Shown here: positions 35,995-46,419 of the stretch, piece after piece
Numbering within the stretch: position 1 is the first letter of the stretch
How the letters are laid out: each line of letters begins with the position of its first letter
From: Heliomarina baculiformis
GTDB lineage: Bacteria > Pseudomonadota > Alphaproteobacteria > Rhodobacterales > Rhodobacteraceae
Assembly (NCBI RefSeq): GCF_019966545.1
Contig: NZ_JAIMIC010000007.1
Span: 186,001 to 250,000, forward strand
Reading direction: 5' to 3'
DNA: 64,000 nt
Program-made: the position numbers and the translations under genes
The notes under the pieces: generated by a model
Database searches by the model: none
Told to the model about the DNA's origin: nothing
Seen by the model: only the letters and a program-made list of their open reading frames with translations

Positions 35995-37221
35995 ATGTCC
36001 GCGCCCAAGAAAGTCGTGCTGGCCTACTCCGGCGGTCTCGATACGTCGATCATCCTGAAATGGCTCCAAACCGAATATGGTTGCGAGGTCGTCACTTTCA
36101 CTGCCGACCTTGGTCAGGGCGAAGAGCTTGAACCGGCCCGCAAGAAAGCCGAACTGCTGGGCATCAAACCCGAGAACATCCATATCGAGGATGTTCGCGA
36201 AGAATTTGTCCGCGACTTTGTCTTTCCAATGTTCCGGGCAAACGCGCTTTACGAGGGCCAGTATCTGCTTGGTACCTCTATTGCGCGCCCCCTGATTTCG
36301 AAGCGACTGGTTGAGATTGCGGGGGAAAGCGGTGCCGACGCAGTTGCCCACGGCGCGACGGGCAAGGGCAATGATCAGGTTCGCTTTGAACTTGCCGCCT
36401 ATGCGCTGAATCCGGACATCAAAGTGATCGCACCGTGGCGCGAATGGGATCTTTCCAGCCGGACCAAACTCTTGGCCTTTGCCGAAGAAAACCAGATCCC
36501 GATTGCAAAGGACAAGCGCGGCGAAGCGCCCTTTTCGGTCGATGCCAACCTGTTGCACACCTCTTCCGAGGGCAAAGTTCTTGAGGATCCTGCCGAAGCG
36601 GCGCCAGATTACGTCTACCAGCGTACCGTCGATCCCGAAAAAGCGCCGGATACGCCCGAGTTCGTGGAAATCAGCTTTGAAAAGGGCGACGCGGTTGCGA
36701 TCGACGGCGATGTGATGAGCCCCGCGACCATCCTGACCAAATTGAACGAACTTGGCGGAAAACACGGCATCGGCCGGCTCGATTTCGTGGAGAACCGGTT
36801 TGTCGGAATGAAATCGCGGGGCATCTACGAAACCCCCGGCGGTACCGTTCTGCTCGAGGCCCATCGCGGCATCGAACAGATCACCCTTGATGCAGGATCA
36901 GGCCATTTGAAGGATTCGATCATGCCGCGCTATGCGGAATTGATTTATAACGGGTTCTGGTTCAGCCCGGAACGCGAGATGCTTCAGGCGCTTATCGATT
37001 CCAGCCAGCAACACGTTACAGGGACGGTCCGACTGAAGCTGTACAAAGGTTCGGTGACGACAGTTGGCCGCTGGTCGGATCATTCGCTTTATTCCGAAGC
37101 GCATGTGACTTTTGAAGACGACGCTGGGGCATACGATCAAAAGGATGCCGCAGGGTTCATCCAGCTGAACGCGCTTCGCCTCAAACTTCTGGCTGCGCGC
37201 AACCGCCGCCTGAGCAAATAA
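35995..37221 (+). CDS. argG: Argininosuccinate synthase
   Basis: 408 residues, normal. It joins citrulline and aspartate with ATP to give argininosuccinate. The ATP pyrophosphatase loop [15 protein letters not shown] is at about 10-24, followed by [23 protein letters not shown], and [31 protein letters not shown] site precedes the ATG by seven bases. TTGACA occurs at 35946-35951, but I see no matching -10, so the promoter is uncertain. A strong hairpin follows the stop. Confidence 0.97.
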   Translation: MSAPKKVVLAYSGGLDTSIILKWLQTEYGCEVVTFTADLGQGEELEPARKKAELLGIKPENIHIEDVREEFVRDFVFPMFRANALYEGQYLLGTSIARPLISKRLVEIAGESGADAVAHGATGKGNDQVRFELAAYALNPDIKVIAPWREWDLSSRTKLLAFAEENQIPIAKDKRGEAPFSVDANLLHTSSEGKVLEDPAEAAPDYVYQRTVDPEKAPDTPEFVEISFEKGDAVAIDGDVMSPATILTKLNELGGKHGIGRLDFVENRFVGMKSRGIYETPGGTVLLEAHRGIEQITLDAGSGHLKDSIMPRYAELIYNGFWFSPEREMLQALIDSSQQHVTGTVRLKLYKGSVTTVGRWSDHSLYSEAHVTFEDDAGAYDQKDAAGFIQLNALRLKLLAARNRRLSK

Positions 37222-37228
37222 TCAAAAC

Positions 37229-37255
37229 GACGGCTCCGTTTTGTTCGGAGCCGTC
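37229..37255. terminator. Hairpin terminator after argG
   Basis: A 10-bp perfect stem (GACGGCTCCG 37229-37238 and CGGAGCCGTC 37246-37255) with a 7-base loop begins seven bases after the argG stop. There is no T-run to the right; reading leftward, GTTTTGAT follows. A second hairpin (GAAACTTTT 37310-37318 / AAAAGTTTC 37324-37332) lies nearer the convergent gene. Confidence 0.55.
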
Positions 37256-37345
37256 ATACTCATAACCAAACTCAAAAGAGCCTCTTCCGGGCTCTCGTTC
37301 GCTAGATACGAAACTTTTCGGGAAAAAGTTTCAATTCGAGGTAAT

Positions 37346-38062
37346 TCAGCCAAGTTTGAATGACTGCAACCGCTCGTAATGCGGCATTGCCTGTTCTACC
37401 AAACCCTGTTCGAATGCGTCCAAATCCGGCAGATCCCCTTCCGGTCCGGCAAAGCCGGTCGACCGGTGAACGCTTTCATACCAGTGGGCGGCCCAGACAC
37501 CATCAGACGCATGCCCGCCCGCTGGCCAGTGCAACATCGCGTCGTTCCATTCCAGATCAAGTGAACTGCACAAGAGACGCAGCATTTTCTCGGGATCTTT
37601 GCGAATGTCGTGACTATCGATGACGATAGGATTGCCTCCCTGCGCCAGAACCCTGTCGAATAATTCGCTTTGTTGAGCAAATCCGATGTCTTTAAGGGTC
37701 AGACCTTCGTATTTCGCGGCAAAACTGGCGACAACCCTGGCCGGGTGCCGCAGCAGAAAAACATTCTTGACCTCTCCTAACCAGTCCAACGGCACGTTGG
37801 GCAGCATATGCTGTGTCATATGCTTCTGGTAGTAATGCAGCTTATTCTCGGGTACGGGTCCGATCATCGACTGCGCGACAGCATCTGCATCCGTGGATTG
37901 TGACGCTAGAATGTCCTCTCGCATCGGATGATTCAAACCGGTTTCAGTTAAATAAGCTGCATAAAAGGGCTCATCCACGACGGCGAAATCGGGCCTGTTA
38001 CCAAACGAGTACATCATTGCCGTGCTCAAGTTGCGCGGCCCCGACCACATGGCAATTCGCAT
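37346..38062 (-). CDS. Sulfotransferase-like protein
   Basis: 238 residues. The N-terminus MWSGPRNLSTAMMYSF is a PAPS-binding 5'-phosphosulfate loop of the sulfotransferase P-loop family, and NVFLLRHPARVVASF (about 100-114) is the 3'-phosphate-binding region. Short bacterial members of this family are often misannotated; the acceptor is unknown. It lies alone between argG (convergent) and msrA (divergent). Confidence 0.8.
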   Translation of the reverse strand: MRIAMWSGPRNLSTAMMYSFGNRPDFAVVDEPFYAAYLTETGLNHPMREDILASQSTDADAVAQSMIGPVPENKLHYYQKHMTQHMLPNVPLDWLGEVKNVFLLRHPARVVASFAAKYEGLTLKDIGFAQQSELFDRVLAQGGNPIVIDSHDIRKDPEKMLRLLCSSLDLEWNDAMLHWPAGGHASDGVWAAHWYESVHRSTGFAGPEGDLPDLDAFEQGLVEQAMPHYERLQSFKLG

Positions 38063-38240
38063 TCATTGTCCCTTTCAGTACTGACGGTACGTCCCCATCT
38101 TTCGACGCCAGCAAAACGCGATGAGCGATTTTTTTTCAAGACTGTCGGTAAAGATCACTCAACTCACCGTGAGGTCTTAGGTCCCAGCCTTGTTACATCC
38201 ACACCTCTATGCCCAGCATGGTCTCAACGGAGGTAAATCC

Positions 38241-38903
38241 ATGAACCGTCTTCAGAACCTGAAACCGCTCGCTTTAACCCTACTCATCGCCTTTGCGCTT
38301 GTTATCCGCTGCAACCCTGCTTCTGCTCAAACACTCGAAACGCTGACAGTGGCTGGCGGATGTTTCTGGTGCGTCGAAGCCGACTTTGAAAAGGTCGAAG
38401 GCGTAACCGAAGCAGTGTCTGGGTTTACGGGCGGGGATGTCGAAAACCCGACCTATAATCAGGTAACCAAAGGCGGGACAGGTCATTACGAAGCAGTCGA
38501 AATCAGCTTCGACCCTTCTGTCGTTTCCCGGTCTCAGCTGCTGTCGATGTTTCTGCGCTCAATCGATCCGACCGACGCAGGGGGACAATTCTGCGATCGT
38601 GGCGATAGCTATCGTACCGCGATCTTCGTCTCGAATCAGGAAGAACGGTCTCTTGCGGAACAAATGATAGAGGCGGCCGAAAACGAACTCGGGAAAGAAA
38701 TCGTAACGCCGGTTTTGGACAAAGACGCCTTCTATCCTGCGGATTCATACCATCAGGATTACTACAAAGGACGGAAACTGGTGCTTACCCGGTTTGGACC
38801 AAAGAGCCAGGCATCCGCCTACAAAGCCTACCGCGCGGCCTGTGGACGGGATGATCGAGTGCGCGACCTCTGGGGCGAGGCCGCGCCTTTCGTCGTCAAT
38901 TAA
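38241..38903 (+). CDS. msrA: Exported peptide-methionine (S)-S-oxide reductase MsrA
   Basis: 220 residues. The ACGGAGGT ribosome-binding site fixes the start at MNRLQNLK. A hydrophobic signal peptide (residues about 8-29, ending ASAQ) precedes the MsrA domain, so the enzyme is probably periplasmic, not cytoplasmic as in E. coli. The catalytic motif is GGCFWC with Cys41; also present are GFTGG, TGHYEAVEI and DPTDAGGQFCDRG. It reduces S-form methionine sulfoxide in oxidised proteins. Its stop overlaps the convergent maeB stop by four bases (TTAA). Confidence 0.93.
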   Translation: MNRLQNLKPLALTLLIAFALVIRCNPASAQTLETLTVAGGCFWCVEADFEKVEGVTEAVSGFTGGDVENPTYNQVTKGGTGHYEAVEISFDPSVVSRSQLLSMFLRSIDPTDAGGQFCDRGDSYRTAIFVSNQEERSLAEQMIEAAENELGKEIVTPVLDKDAFYPADSYHQDYYKGRKLVLTRFGPKSQASAYKAYRAACGRDDRVRDLWGEAAPFVVN

Positions 38904-41155
38904 CCGAGATCGCAGGCCGCCAGCACTGCCATGTTCAGGATGTCATTCGCCGTCGAAACGGTCGAACAGATCTGAATTGGCTTATCGACCCCTGTCAGGA
39001 TAGGCCCGATAACGGTAGCCCCGGCCATTTCCTGCATCAGTTTGACAGAAATACTGGCTGAATGCCGGGCAGGCACGATCAAAATATTCGCGGGCCCCGT
39101 CAGACGCGAAAACGGGTAAGCGGCTTGCGCCTTGGCGTTCATCGCGACATCCACGGTCATTTCGCCTTCGAATTCGAAATCGACACCGCGTGCTTCAAGA
39201 ACATCCGGCGCTTTGTGCATTTTCTCGGCCCGTTCCGAAACGGGATAACCGAACGTCGAGAAGCTTACAAAGGCCGCTCGCGGCTCTAAACCCATGTGTC
39301 GAGCCACATCTGCACCCCTTTGCGCAATCGTCGCGAGGTCTTCGGCATCGGGCCATTCGTGAACCAGAGTGTCGCCGATCAAGACGATCCGGCCCTTGTA
39401 AAGCACCGCCGTAATTCCAACTGCCCCATGCTGGGCGTCGGCATCGAACACGTGACCGATCCGTTCAAGAACATGCGCGGACTTGCGGGTTGCCCCCGTT
39501 ACCAAACCATCGCCGTGCCCATGCGCCAGCATGAGCGCCGAAAAAACATGCCTGTCGCGTGCTGCAAGCCGATGAATGTCCTGCGCATCGAAACCTTTGC
39601 GATTAAGACGGTCGTAGAGGAATTGCTTGTAAGTCGAAAGGTGATGCGTATTGGCCGCATTCACGACTTCAAGCTCTCGCGCGGCATCGCCAAGACCCGC
39701 TGCCTCAAGTTTTTCGCGCACGTCCTCCTTTCGACCAACGACAAGCGCCTTTCCCATACCGGATCGTTGATACATGACGGCGGCGCGCAAAACGCGCGGG
39801 TCGTCGCCCTCAGCAAAGATCATGCGAGACTGGGCCGCCCTTGCACGGGCGTTCATACCGCGCAGGATGCTCGCTGTCGGATCCATGCGCGATTTCAGGT
39901 TTAGCTCATACGCGTCCATATCAATGATCGGCCGCCGAGCAGCTCCGGTATCCATCCCGGCTTTTGCGACAGCGGGCGGGATCCGGTGGATCAGACGCGG
40001 GTCAAACGGCGTCGGAATGATATAGTCCCGGCCGAAGCTGAGGTTCTTGCCATAGGCTAGAGCAACCTCATCCGGCACATCCTCGCGTGCCAGTTCGGCC
40101 AGCGCATGGGCGCAGGCGATCTTCATCTCGTCATTGATGGCACGGGCGTGAATGTCGAGCGCGCCGCGAAACAGATAGGGAAAACCAAGGACGTTATTAA
40201 CCTGGTTCGGATAGTCGCTCCGACCCGTTGCGACGATTGCATCAGCACGAACCTGACGCGCTTCTTCGGGCGTGATTTCTGGATGGGGATTGGCCATTGC
40301 GAAGATGACCGGATTTTCCGCCATACTTTCGACCATGGCAGATGTCACCGCGCCCCTGACCGACACTCCAAGGAACACATCCGCGCCCTTCATCGCTTCT
40401 TCGAGCGTCCGAAGATCCGTTTTCACGGCATGAGCGGACTTCCACTGGTTCATCCCCTCGGTTCGGCCCTGATAGATGACGCCTTTGGTATCGCACATGA
40501 TGCAGTTTTCTTGGCGGGCACCCATCGACTTAAGCAATTCAAGGCAGGCAATTCCCGCCGCCCCTGCCCCGTTCAGCACGATACGCACGTCCTCGATCTT
40601 TTTCTCCGAGATATGCAGCGCGTTGATCAGGCCAGCCGCGCATATCACCGCTGTGCCATGCTGGTCGTCGTGAAAGACCGGGATATCCAGCTCTTCCTTG
40701 AGCCTTTGCTCGATAATAAAGCACTCAGGCGCCTTGATATCTTCAAGGTTGATGCCGCCAAAAGTCGGAGCCATCAGTTTTACCGCGTTGCAGAAGGCGT
40801 CTGGATCTTCTGTATCCAGTTCGATATCGATGCTGTTTACGTCGGCAAAACGTTTGAACAGGACCGACTTACCTTCCATGACCGGTTTGGACCCCAGCGC
40901 CCCAAGATTGCCCAACCCAAGAACGGCCGTGCCGTTTGTCACCACTGCGACGAGATTGCCTTTGTTCGTATAATCATAGGCGAGCTCCGGATTTTCGGCG
41001 ATGGCCTCGCACGGCACCGCGACACCGGGAGAATACGCTAGGCTGAGATCGCGCTGTGTGGTCATCGGCACGGTTGCGCGAATTTCAAACTTTCCGGGCG
41101 ACGGTTCCAGATGAAAGGCCAGTGCCTCTTCGTCGGTTATTTTTGTGTTGGACAT
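38900..41155 (-). CDS. maeB: NADP-dependent malic enzyme with phosphotransacetylase-like domain
   Basis: 751 residues, the length of the large MaeB type. It converts malate to pyruvate and CO2 with NAD(P)+. The N-terminal malic enzyme part (about 1-430) has SLAYSPGVAVPC, VTNGTAVLGLGNLGALGSKPVMEGK, HDDQHGTA and the nucleotide-binding VLNGAGAAGIACLELL. The C-terminal part (about 440-751) resembles phosphotransacetylase (IFAEGDDPRVLRAA) and is usually regulatory, binding acetyl-CoA. A GAGGAGGGG site precedes the ATG. Confidence 0.95.
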   Translation of the reverse strand: MSNTKITDEEALAFHLEPSPGKFEIRATVPMTTQRDLSLAYSPGVAVPCEAIAENPELAYDYTNKGNLVAVVTNGTAVLGLGNLGALGSKPVMEGKSVLFKRFADVNSIDIELDTEDPDAFCNAVKLMAPTFGGINLEDIKAPECFIIEQRLKEELDIPVFHDDQHGTAVICAAGLINALHISEKKIEDVRIVLNGAGAAGIACLELLKSMGARQENCIMCDTKGVIYQGRTEGMNQWKSAHAVKTDLRTLEEAMKGADVFLGVSVRGAVTSAMVESMAENPVIFAMANPHPEITPEEARQVRADAIVATGRSDYPNQVNNVLGFPYLFRGALDIHARAINDEMKIACAHALAELAREDVPDEVALAYGKNLSFGRDYIIPTPFDPRLIHRIPPAVAKAGMDTGAARRPIIDMDAYELNLKSRMDPTASILRGMNARARAAQSRMIFAEGDDPRVLRAAVMYQRSGMGKALVVGRKEDVREKLEAAGLGDAARELEVVNAANTHHLSTYKQFLYDRLNRKGFDAQDIHRLAARDRHVFSALMLAHGHGDGLVTGATRKSAHVLERIGHVFDADAQHGAVGITAVLYKGRIVLIGDTLVHEWPDAEDLATIAQRGADVARHMGLEPRAAFVSFSTFGYPVSERAEKMHKAPDVLEARGVDFEFEGEMTVDVAMNAKAQAAYPFSRLTGPANILIVPARHSASISVKLMQEMAGATVIGPILTGVDKPIQICSTVSTANDILNMAVLAACDLG

Positions 41156-41293
41156 GACGGCCCCTCCTCGCAGGTCGCAGTGGTCTTACAGGAGCTGAAG
41201 GGAGGTCTCAACGGGCATTACGTTTTCGCCTTTAACCGCCCGGACACGATTTGTAAGGTCCGCTTCAATCCGGGTGGTTCGCAGGGGAAACAG

Positions 41294-43924
41294 GTGTCCA
41301 ACGTCACGCCAATGATGGCGCAATATCTCGAGATCAAAGCAGCATATGACGGTGCCTTGCTGTTTTATCGAATGGGCGATTTCTACGAGATGTTCTTCGA
41401 GGACGCGGTTGCGGCCGCCGAAGCGTTGGATATTGCGCTGACCAAACGCGGAAAGCATGACGGGAAAGAAATCCCCATGTGCGGCGTTCCGATCCACGCG
41501 GCCGAAGGATATCTTCTGACCTTGATCAGGAAAGGGTTCCGCGTCGCCGTTTGCGAACAGATGGAAAGCCCCGCCGAAGCCAAGAAACGCGGCTACAAGG
41601 CAGTCGTAAAACGTGAGGTCGTCCGGCTGGTGACCCCGGGCACCCTCACCGAGGACGCGTTGCTTGAAGCGCGCAGGCATAACTTTCTTGCCGCATTCGC
41701 TCGCGTTAGAGACGAATCCGCACTTGCATGGGCCGATATTTCGACTGGTTCGTTTCACGTCATGAAGCTGAGCAGCGTCCGGCTTGGACCTGAACTTGCT
41801 CGGCTAAGCCCTTCAGAGCTTGTCGTTCAGGAAGATGACGACGCGCCCTATGATCTGGCCGATGAAATGGGAATTTCTCTGACCCCGCTGGGACGATCAA
41901 GTTTCGACAGCACTGCCGCCGAGAAACGCCTCTGCGATCTGTTTGGCGTTGCCACCCTCGAACCCTTCGGCAATTTCGACCGGGCCGAGACCTCGGCGAT
42001 GGGTGCCTTGATCGACTATCTCGAGATCACTCAAAAGGGCAAACTCCCTCTGTTGTCCCCTCCGGTTCAAAACTCAGAGGCACATGTCGTACAGATCGAC
42101 TCTGCAACCCGGCGAAACCTTGAGCTGACTAGATCCTTGAACGGAGGGCGCGAGGGATCGCTGCTCGGTTCCATTGACCGCACTGTGACACCGGGCGGAG
42201 CCCGTTTGCTGGATCAACGGGTCTCCAACCCGTCCAGACGGCTCGACGTTATCCAAGATCGGCTGGATGCGGTGCAGTACTGTATCGAGAATTCTGCAAT
42301 ATCGAGTGATCTACGGGCCTGTCTGCGCAAGACGCCTGACCTCGACCGGGCTTTATCGAGGCTTTCGCTAGACCGGGGTGGCCCTCGTGACTTGGCTTCG
42401 ATAAGGAACGCGCTCGAACAGGCAAAAACCATCTCCGATATTTTGTCAGTCTCAGGTCTGCCGAACTTGATAAACGAAACTGTCGAGCAGTTGTCAGGTT
42501 TCGATGATCTGACCCAGCTTCTAGATGACGCATTGGTCGCCGACCCGCCGCTTTTGGTCCGGGATGGTGGATTCATCGCCAGTGGCTACGATGAGACCCT
42601 CGATGAATCTCGCGCTTTAAGGGACGAAGGCCGTTCGGTCATCGCAGCGATGCAGCAAAGATACGCAGAGCAGACAAAGATTTCCTCCCTTAAGATCAAG
42701 CACAACAACGTGCTTGGCTATTTTATTGAAACCACCGCGACCCATGCAGAGAAAATGCTCTCTGCGCCGCTTTCGGAATCCTTCATTCATCGCCAGACCA
42801 CCGCCAATCAGGTGCGCTTTACGACCGTCGAACTGTCGGAGATGGAAACCAAGATCCTTAACGCTGGTAACAATGCGTTAGAGACGGAAAAGCGGCTCTA
42901 TGAGAGTCTGAAAGAGTCTGTTTTGTCCAATGCGGCACAGATAAGTTCTGCGGCGCGTGCACTCTCGGAAATCGACCTGATGACCGCCTTGTCGGATCTC
43001 GCTGTTTCCGAGAACTGGTGCCGCCCCGCTGTCGACAATTCCCGCGCGTTTGAAATTGCCGGTGGACGTCATCCGGTGGTCGAACGTGCGCTCAGAAAGG
43101 CTGGCGGAAACTTTATCGCGAATGACTGCGATCTTTCGGCAGAGACTGGCGCTGCGATATGGCTCCTGACCGGCCCCAACATGGCTGGTAAGTCGACCTT
43201 CCTGCGCCAGAACGCGCTGATCGGCCTTCTGGCGCAGATGGGAAGCTACGTTCCGGCGGAATCCGCCCATATCGGAATCATCAGCCAGTTGTTCAGCCGG
43301 GTTGGTGCGTCGGATGATCTGGCCCGGGGCCGTTCGACCTTCATGGTGGAAATGGTCGAAACCGCGACGATCCTCAATCAAGCCGACGATCGTGCTCTCG
43401 TCATTCTTGACGAAATCGGCCGTGGAACCGCAACATATGACGGCTTGTCCATCGCTTGGGCTACGCTGGAACACCTGCACCAGACCAACCGGTCACGCGC
43501 GCTGTTCGCCACCCATTACCATGAACTGACTGCGCTCGCCGGTAAGCTCGAAGGCGTTGATAACGCCACCGTTTCAGTCAAGGAATGGGAAGGCGAGGTC
43601 ATCTTCCTTCATGAGGTTCGAAAAGGCGCCGCCGACCGGTCTTATGGTGTGCAGGTTGCGCAGCTCGCCGGCCTTCCAAAATCAGTCGTCGCACGTGCGC
43701 GGGTCGTTCTGGAAGCTCTCGAGAAAGGTGAACGTGAAGGTGGCGGGAAGCAGAAGACATTGATCGACGACCTGCCACTGTTTGCAGCCGTCCCTGCTCC
43801 TCACGAAGCCAAGCCCGCGAAATCGCCGGTTACGGATCTTCTGGAAGAGATTCACCCGGACGAGCTCACGCCAAAAGCGGCGTTGGACGTTCTCTATAAA
43901 TTGAAAGAAGCGGCCAAGACCTGA
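41294..43924 (+). CDS. mutS: DNA mismatch repair protein MutS
   Basis: 876 residues from a GTG start (VSNVTPMMAQYLEIK) with AGGGGAAA upstream; the frame is open further up, but that part is not family-like and overlaps the divergent maeB. The mismatch-binding motif GDFYEMFFEDA is at about 30-40 (Phe-x-Glu), and the ATPase motifs are GPNMAGKST, STFMVEM, DEIGRGTATYDG and ATHYHEL. It detects mismatches and recruits MutL. It is followed by the convergent grpE after 30 bases. Confidence 0.97.
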   Translation: MSNVTPMMAQYLEIKAAYDGALLFYRMGDFYEMFFEDAVAAAEALDIALTKRGKHDGKEIPMCGVPIHAAEGYLLTLIRKGFRVAVCEQMESPAEAKKRGYKAVVKREVVRLVTPGTLTEDALLEARRHNFLAAFARVRDESALAWADISTGSFHVMKLSSVRLGPELARLSPSELVVQEDDDAPYDLADEMGISLTPLGRSSFDSTAAEKRLCDLFGVATLEPFGNFDRAETSAMGALIDYLEITQKGKLPLLSPPVQNSEAHVVQIDSATRRNLELTRSLNGGREGSLLGSIDRTVTPGGARLLDQRVSNPSRRLDVIQDRLDAVQYCIENSAISSDLRACLRKTPDLDRALSRLSLDRGGPRDLASIRNALEQAKTISDILSVSGLPNLINETVEQLSGFDDLTQLLDDALVADPPLLVRDGGFIASGYDETLDESRALRDEGRSVIAAMQQRYAEQTKISSLKIKHNNVLGYFIETTATHAEKMLSAPLSESFIHRQTTANQVRFTTVELSEMETKILNAGNNALETEKRLYESLKESVLSNAAQISSAARALSEIDLMTALSDLAVSENWCRPAVDNSRAFEIAGGRHPVVERALRKAGGNFIANDCDLSAETGAAIWLLTGPNMAGKSTFLRQNALIGLLAQMGSYVPAESAHIGIISQLFSRVGASDDLARGRSTFMVEMVETATILNQADDRALVILDEIGRGTATYDGLSIAWATLEHLHQTNRSRALFATHYHELTALAGKLEGVDNATVSVKEWEGEVIFLHEVRKGAADRSYGVQVAQLAGLPKSVVARARVVLEALEKGEREGGGKQKTLIDDLPLFAAVPAPHEAKPAKSPVTDLLEEIHPDELTPKAALDVLYKLKEAAKT

Positions 43925-43954
43925 CCGCGTTCTTTCAATCGAAGCGGCTGTCAG

Positions 43955-44518
43955 TCAGCTCGCCGGCATCGACGAAACGCCAACCTGCGCAGGACGCAAA
44001 AGCCGGTCATGCAGCAGGAAACCTTCTGCCGCAACCTGAATGATTTCGCCCGATTTCGTACCGGGCACCGGCGCTTCGAACATCGCCTGATGAAGTTGCG
44101 GGTCAAACTTGTCGCCAACCTGCGGTGCGATGATCTCGATACCGTGCTTGGCAAATACGTTCTGCATCTCGCGCATCGTCAGCTCGACGCCTTCGATCAG
44201 CGCGGCAGATACCGTTCTCTGCTCTTCGGTCGCGGCCTCAAGCGCACGTTTCATGTTGTCGAACACGGGCAACAAATCGCGGGCGAGCTTTGAGCCGCCG
44301 TAATTCTCAGCCTCGCGGCGATCCTTTTCCGAGCGTTTCCGGGCGTTCTCGGCATCCGCCAAGGCCCGCATGAAACGGTCTTTCAACATATCACGTTCGG
44401 CGCGAAGTGAATCCAGTTCAGCATCTTCGCTGCTGATCTCGTTCATCTCGTCCGCAAGTTCTTCGGCCTCGGCGTTCGCCAGGCTATCAAGGAAATCTTC
44501 GTTCTTTGGCTCAGCCAT
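43955..44518 (-). CDS. grpE: Nucleotide exchange factor GrpE
   Basis: 187 residues. GrpE releases ADP from DnaK. The long N-terminal coiled coil (about 20-80, rich in E, A, L) is followed by ENYGGSKLARDLLPVFDNMKRAL and the C-terminal beta domain with PQVGDKFDPQLHQAMFEAP. It begins nine bases after hrcA, so hrcA-grpE is an operon. dnaJ is at the other end of the window. Confidence 0.95.
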   Translation of the reverse strand: MAEPKNEDFLDSLANAEAEELADEMNEISSEDAELDSLRAERDMLKDRFMRALADAENARKRSEKDRREAENYGGSKLARDLLPVFDNMKRALEAATEEQRTVSAALIEGVELTMREMQNVFAKHGIEIIAPQVGDKFDPQLHQAMFEAPVPGTKSGEIIQVAAEGFLLHDRLLRPAQVGVSSMPAS

Positions 44519-44527
44519 TCTTCACCT

Positions 44528-45592
44528 CTAACTGCGATCGGAGACCACCCGCCCAAGCAACTGGGCGGTATAGTCCACAATAGGAACGATTCGGCCATAA
44601 TTCAGGCGAGTCGGTCCAATGACCCCAACCGCTCCAATGATCTTTCGGTCAGCGTTCATATAAGGAGACACGACCAGAGAGGAACCCGAAAGTGAGAAAA
44701 GTTTGTTCTCCGAGCCAATAAAAATGCGCACACCGTCCCCGTCTTCGGCTAATTCGAGGAATTCAGCGATGTCCCGTTTCCGCTCGAGATCGTCAAACAA
44801 GGTTCGAATCCGTTCGAGTTCCTGATCGGGGTCGTCTCCCGCCAATAGGTTTGAGCGGCCGCGAACGATCAATCGTGTTGTTTCCTCGGAATTCCCCTCC
44901 CAGATCGCCAGACCGCTATCGACCAGATCCCGAGCAAGCTGATCGATTTCCTGCCGACGTCCGACGATCTCGGTCTGTATCAACTTACGTGCTTCGGCCA
45001 GCGTCTTCCCTTCGATCAGCGAGTTCAGAAAATTGGTCGCTTCTCTCATCGAGCTTGGCGTCTGACCCGGAGGCGGCGTGAACAATCGGTTCTCGACATG
45101 CCCGTCCGAGAAAACCAGCACAACCAGCGCTTTGCTCTGGTTCAACGAAACGAATTCGATATGCTTGATCGCCGCTTCACGTTTCGGTGTAAGCACGAGC
45201 GAGGCACCTTGTGTGACCCCAGACAGGGCTGCACCGATGCGATCCAGCGCCGTTTCGACATCCTGGCTTGTGCCGCTCATGGTCGCGTCGATTTTCTGGC
45301 GATCGGATTCATCAAGGTCGCCGATTTCCAGCAAACCATCCACGAACATTCGCAGACCCATCTGGGTGGGAATCCGCCCGGCAGATACATGCGGACTGTC
45401 CAGCAAACCAAGAAATTCCAAGTCCTGCATCACGTTACGAACTGTCGCAGCGCTGACTTTCTCACTAAGGGTCCGAGTAAGCGTCCGGCTGCCAACAGGC
45501 TCGCCCGTTGTCAGATACGACTCTACGACCGATCGGAAAACTTCCCGCGAGCGATCGTTCAGTTCTTCTAGTATCTTCGAAGCGTTATTCAT
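44528..45592 (-). CDS. hrcA: Heat-inducible transcription repressor HrcA
   Basis: 354 residues from [18 protein letters not shown]; the frame is open about 53 codons further but without family sequence. The N-terminal winged helix has [24 protein letters not shown] and [13 protein letters not shown]; the GAF-like core follows. HrcA normally binds CIRCE (TTAGCACTC-N9-GAGTGCTAA) and represses chaperone genes. I found no CIRCE upstream of hrcA, so this operon is probably not under its own CIRCE control. Confidence 0.95.
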   Translation of the reverse strand: MNNASKILEELNDRSREVFRSVVESYLTTGEPVGSRTLTRTLSEKVSAATVRNVMQDLEFLGLLDSPHVSAGRIPTQMGLRMFVDGLLEIGDLDESDRQKIDATMSGTSQDVETALDRIGAALSGVTQGASLVLTPKREAAIKHIEFVSLNQSKALVVLVFSDGHVENRLFTPPPGQTPSSMREATNFLNSLIEGKTLAEARKLIQTEIVGRRQEIDQLARDLVDSGLAIWEGNSEETTRLIVRGRSNLLAGDDPDQELERIRTLFDDLERKRDIAEFLELAEDGDGVRIFIGSENKLFSLSGSSLVVSPYMNADRKIIGAVGVIGPTRLNYGRIVPIVDYTAQLLGRVVSDRS

Positions 45593-45613
45593 CGCTGATC
45601 CCTTACCAGACTG

Positions 45614-45643
45614 TAATAAAAGTGCTCTCCCGCGAAAGGTCAA
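45614..45643 (-). promoter_or_regulatory. Candidate promoter of hrcA-grpE
   Basis: On the minus strand TTGACC (45638-45643) and TTATTA (45614-45619) are 18 bases apart, 20-odd bases before the hrcA start. It resembles a sigma-70 promoter; a heat-shock promoter is not obvious. Confidence 0.35.
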
Positions 45644-45705
45644 TCGGGGTTGCATCGGGTATCGAGCGAGCGTTATCCCGTAGCCCTGATAGAGAGGGAT
45701 TTGCA

Positions 45706-46419
45706 ATGCGACCGTCAGGACGAGAGTTGAACGAAATGCGGCCTGTTTCAATCGAAACGGGATTTACGAAGCACGCGGAAGGTTCCTGTCTAATGAAGAT
45801 GGGCGACACGCATGTTCTCTGCACGGCGACCATCGAAGACCGGGTGCCGCCGTTTATCAAGGGTTCTGGACTGGGCTGGGTGACTGCCGAATATGGCATG
45901 CTGCCCCGCGCAACGAACACGCGCATGCGTCGCGAAGCAGCTTCGGGCAAACAAGGTGGAAGAACTGTAGAAATTCAACGGTTGATCGGCCGCGCTCTCC
46001 GCGCAGGTGTTGATCGTTCCGCCCTTGGCGAACGACAGATCACCGTCGATTGCGACGTATTGCAAGCCGATGGCGGTACGCGCTGTGCGTCCATCACCGG
46101 TGGCTGGGTGGCCCTGCGCCTAGCGGTGAACAAGCTGATGAAGATTGGAGATGTGGTCAGCGATCCATTGGTGGATCCGGTTGCTGCGGTCAGCTGCGGG
46201 ATTTACGCCGGACAGCCTGTCGTCGATCTCGACTATCCCGAGGACAGCGAAGCAGGCGTTGACGGTAACTTCATCATGACAGGTTCAGGTAAACTCATCG
46301 AGGTCCAGATGTCTGCGGAAGGCTCTGTTTTCTCGCGTGACCAGATGAACAACTTGCTGGATCTCGCAGAAAAAGGCGTATCCGAGCTTGTAGAAAAGCA
46401 ACTGCAGGCCGCGAAATGA
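45706..46419 (+). CDS. rph: Ribonuclease PH
   Basis: 237 residues from [17 protein letters not shown], preceded by GAGAGGGA. RNase PH is a phosphate-dependent 3'-to-5' exonuclease that trims tRNA precursors. Motifs include [40 protein letters not shown], and the active-site [12 protein letters not shown]. It is divergent from hrcA (113-base gap) and overlaps rdgB by four bases. Confidence 0.96.
   Translation: MRPSGRELNEMRPVSIETGFTKHAEGSCLMKMGDTHVLCTATIEDRVPPFIKGSGLGWVTAEYGMLPRATNTRMRREAASGKQGGRTVEIQRLIGRALRAGVDRSALGERQITVDCDVLQADGGTRCASITGGWVALRLAVNKLMKIGDVVSDPLVDPVAAVSCGIYAGQPVVDLDYPEDSEAGVDGNFIMTGSGKLIEVQMSAEGSVFSRDQMNNLLDLAEKGVSELVEKQLQAAK

Noticed and set aside
45593-45705. CIRCE element upstream of hrcA
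   Set aside because: No TTAGCACTC or GAGTGCTAA-like half-sites found on reading the gap.
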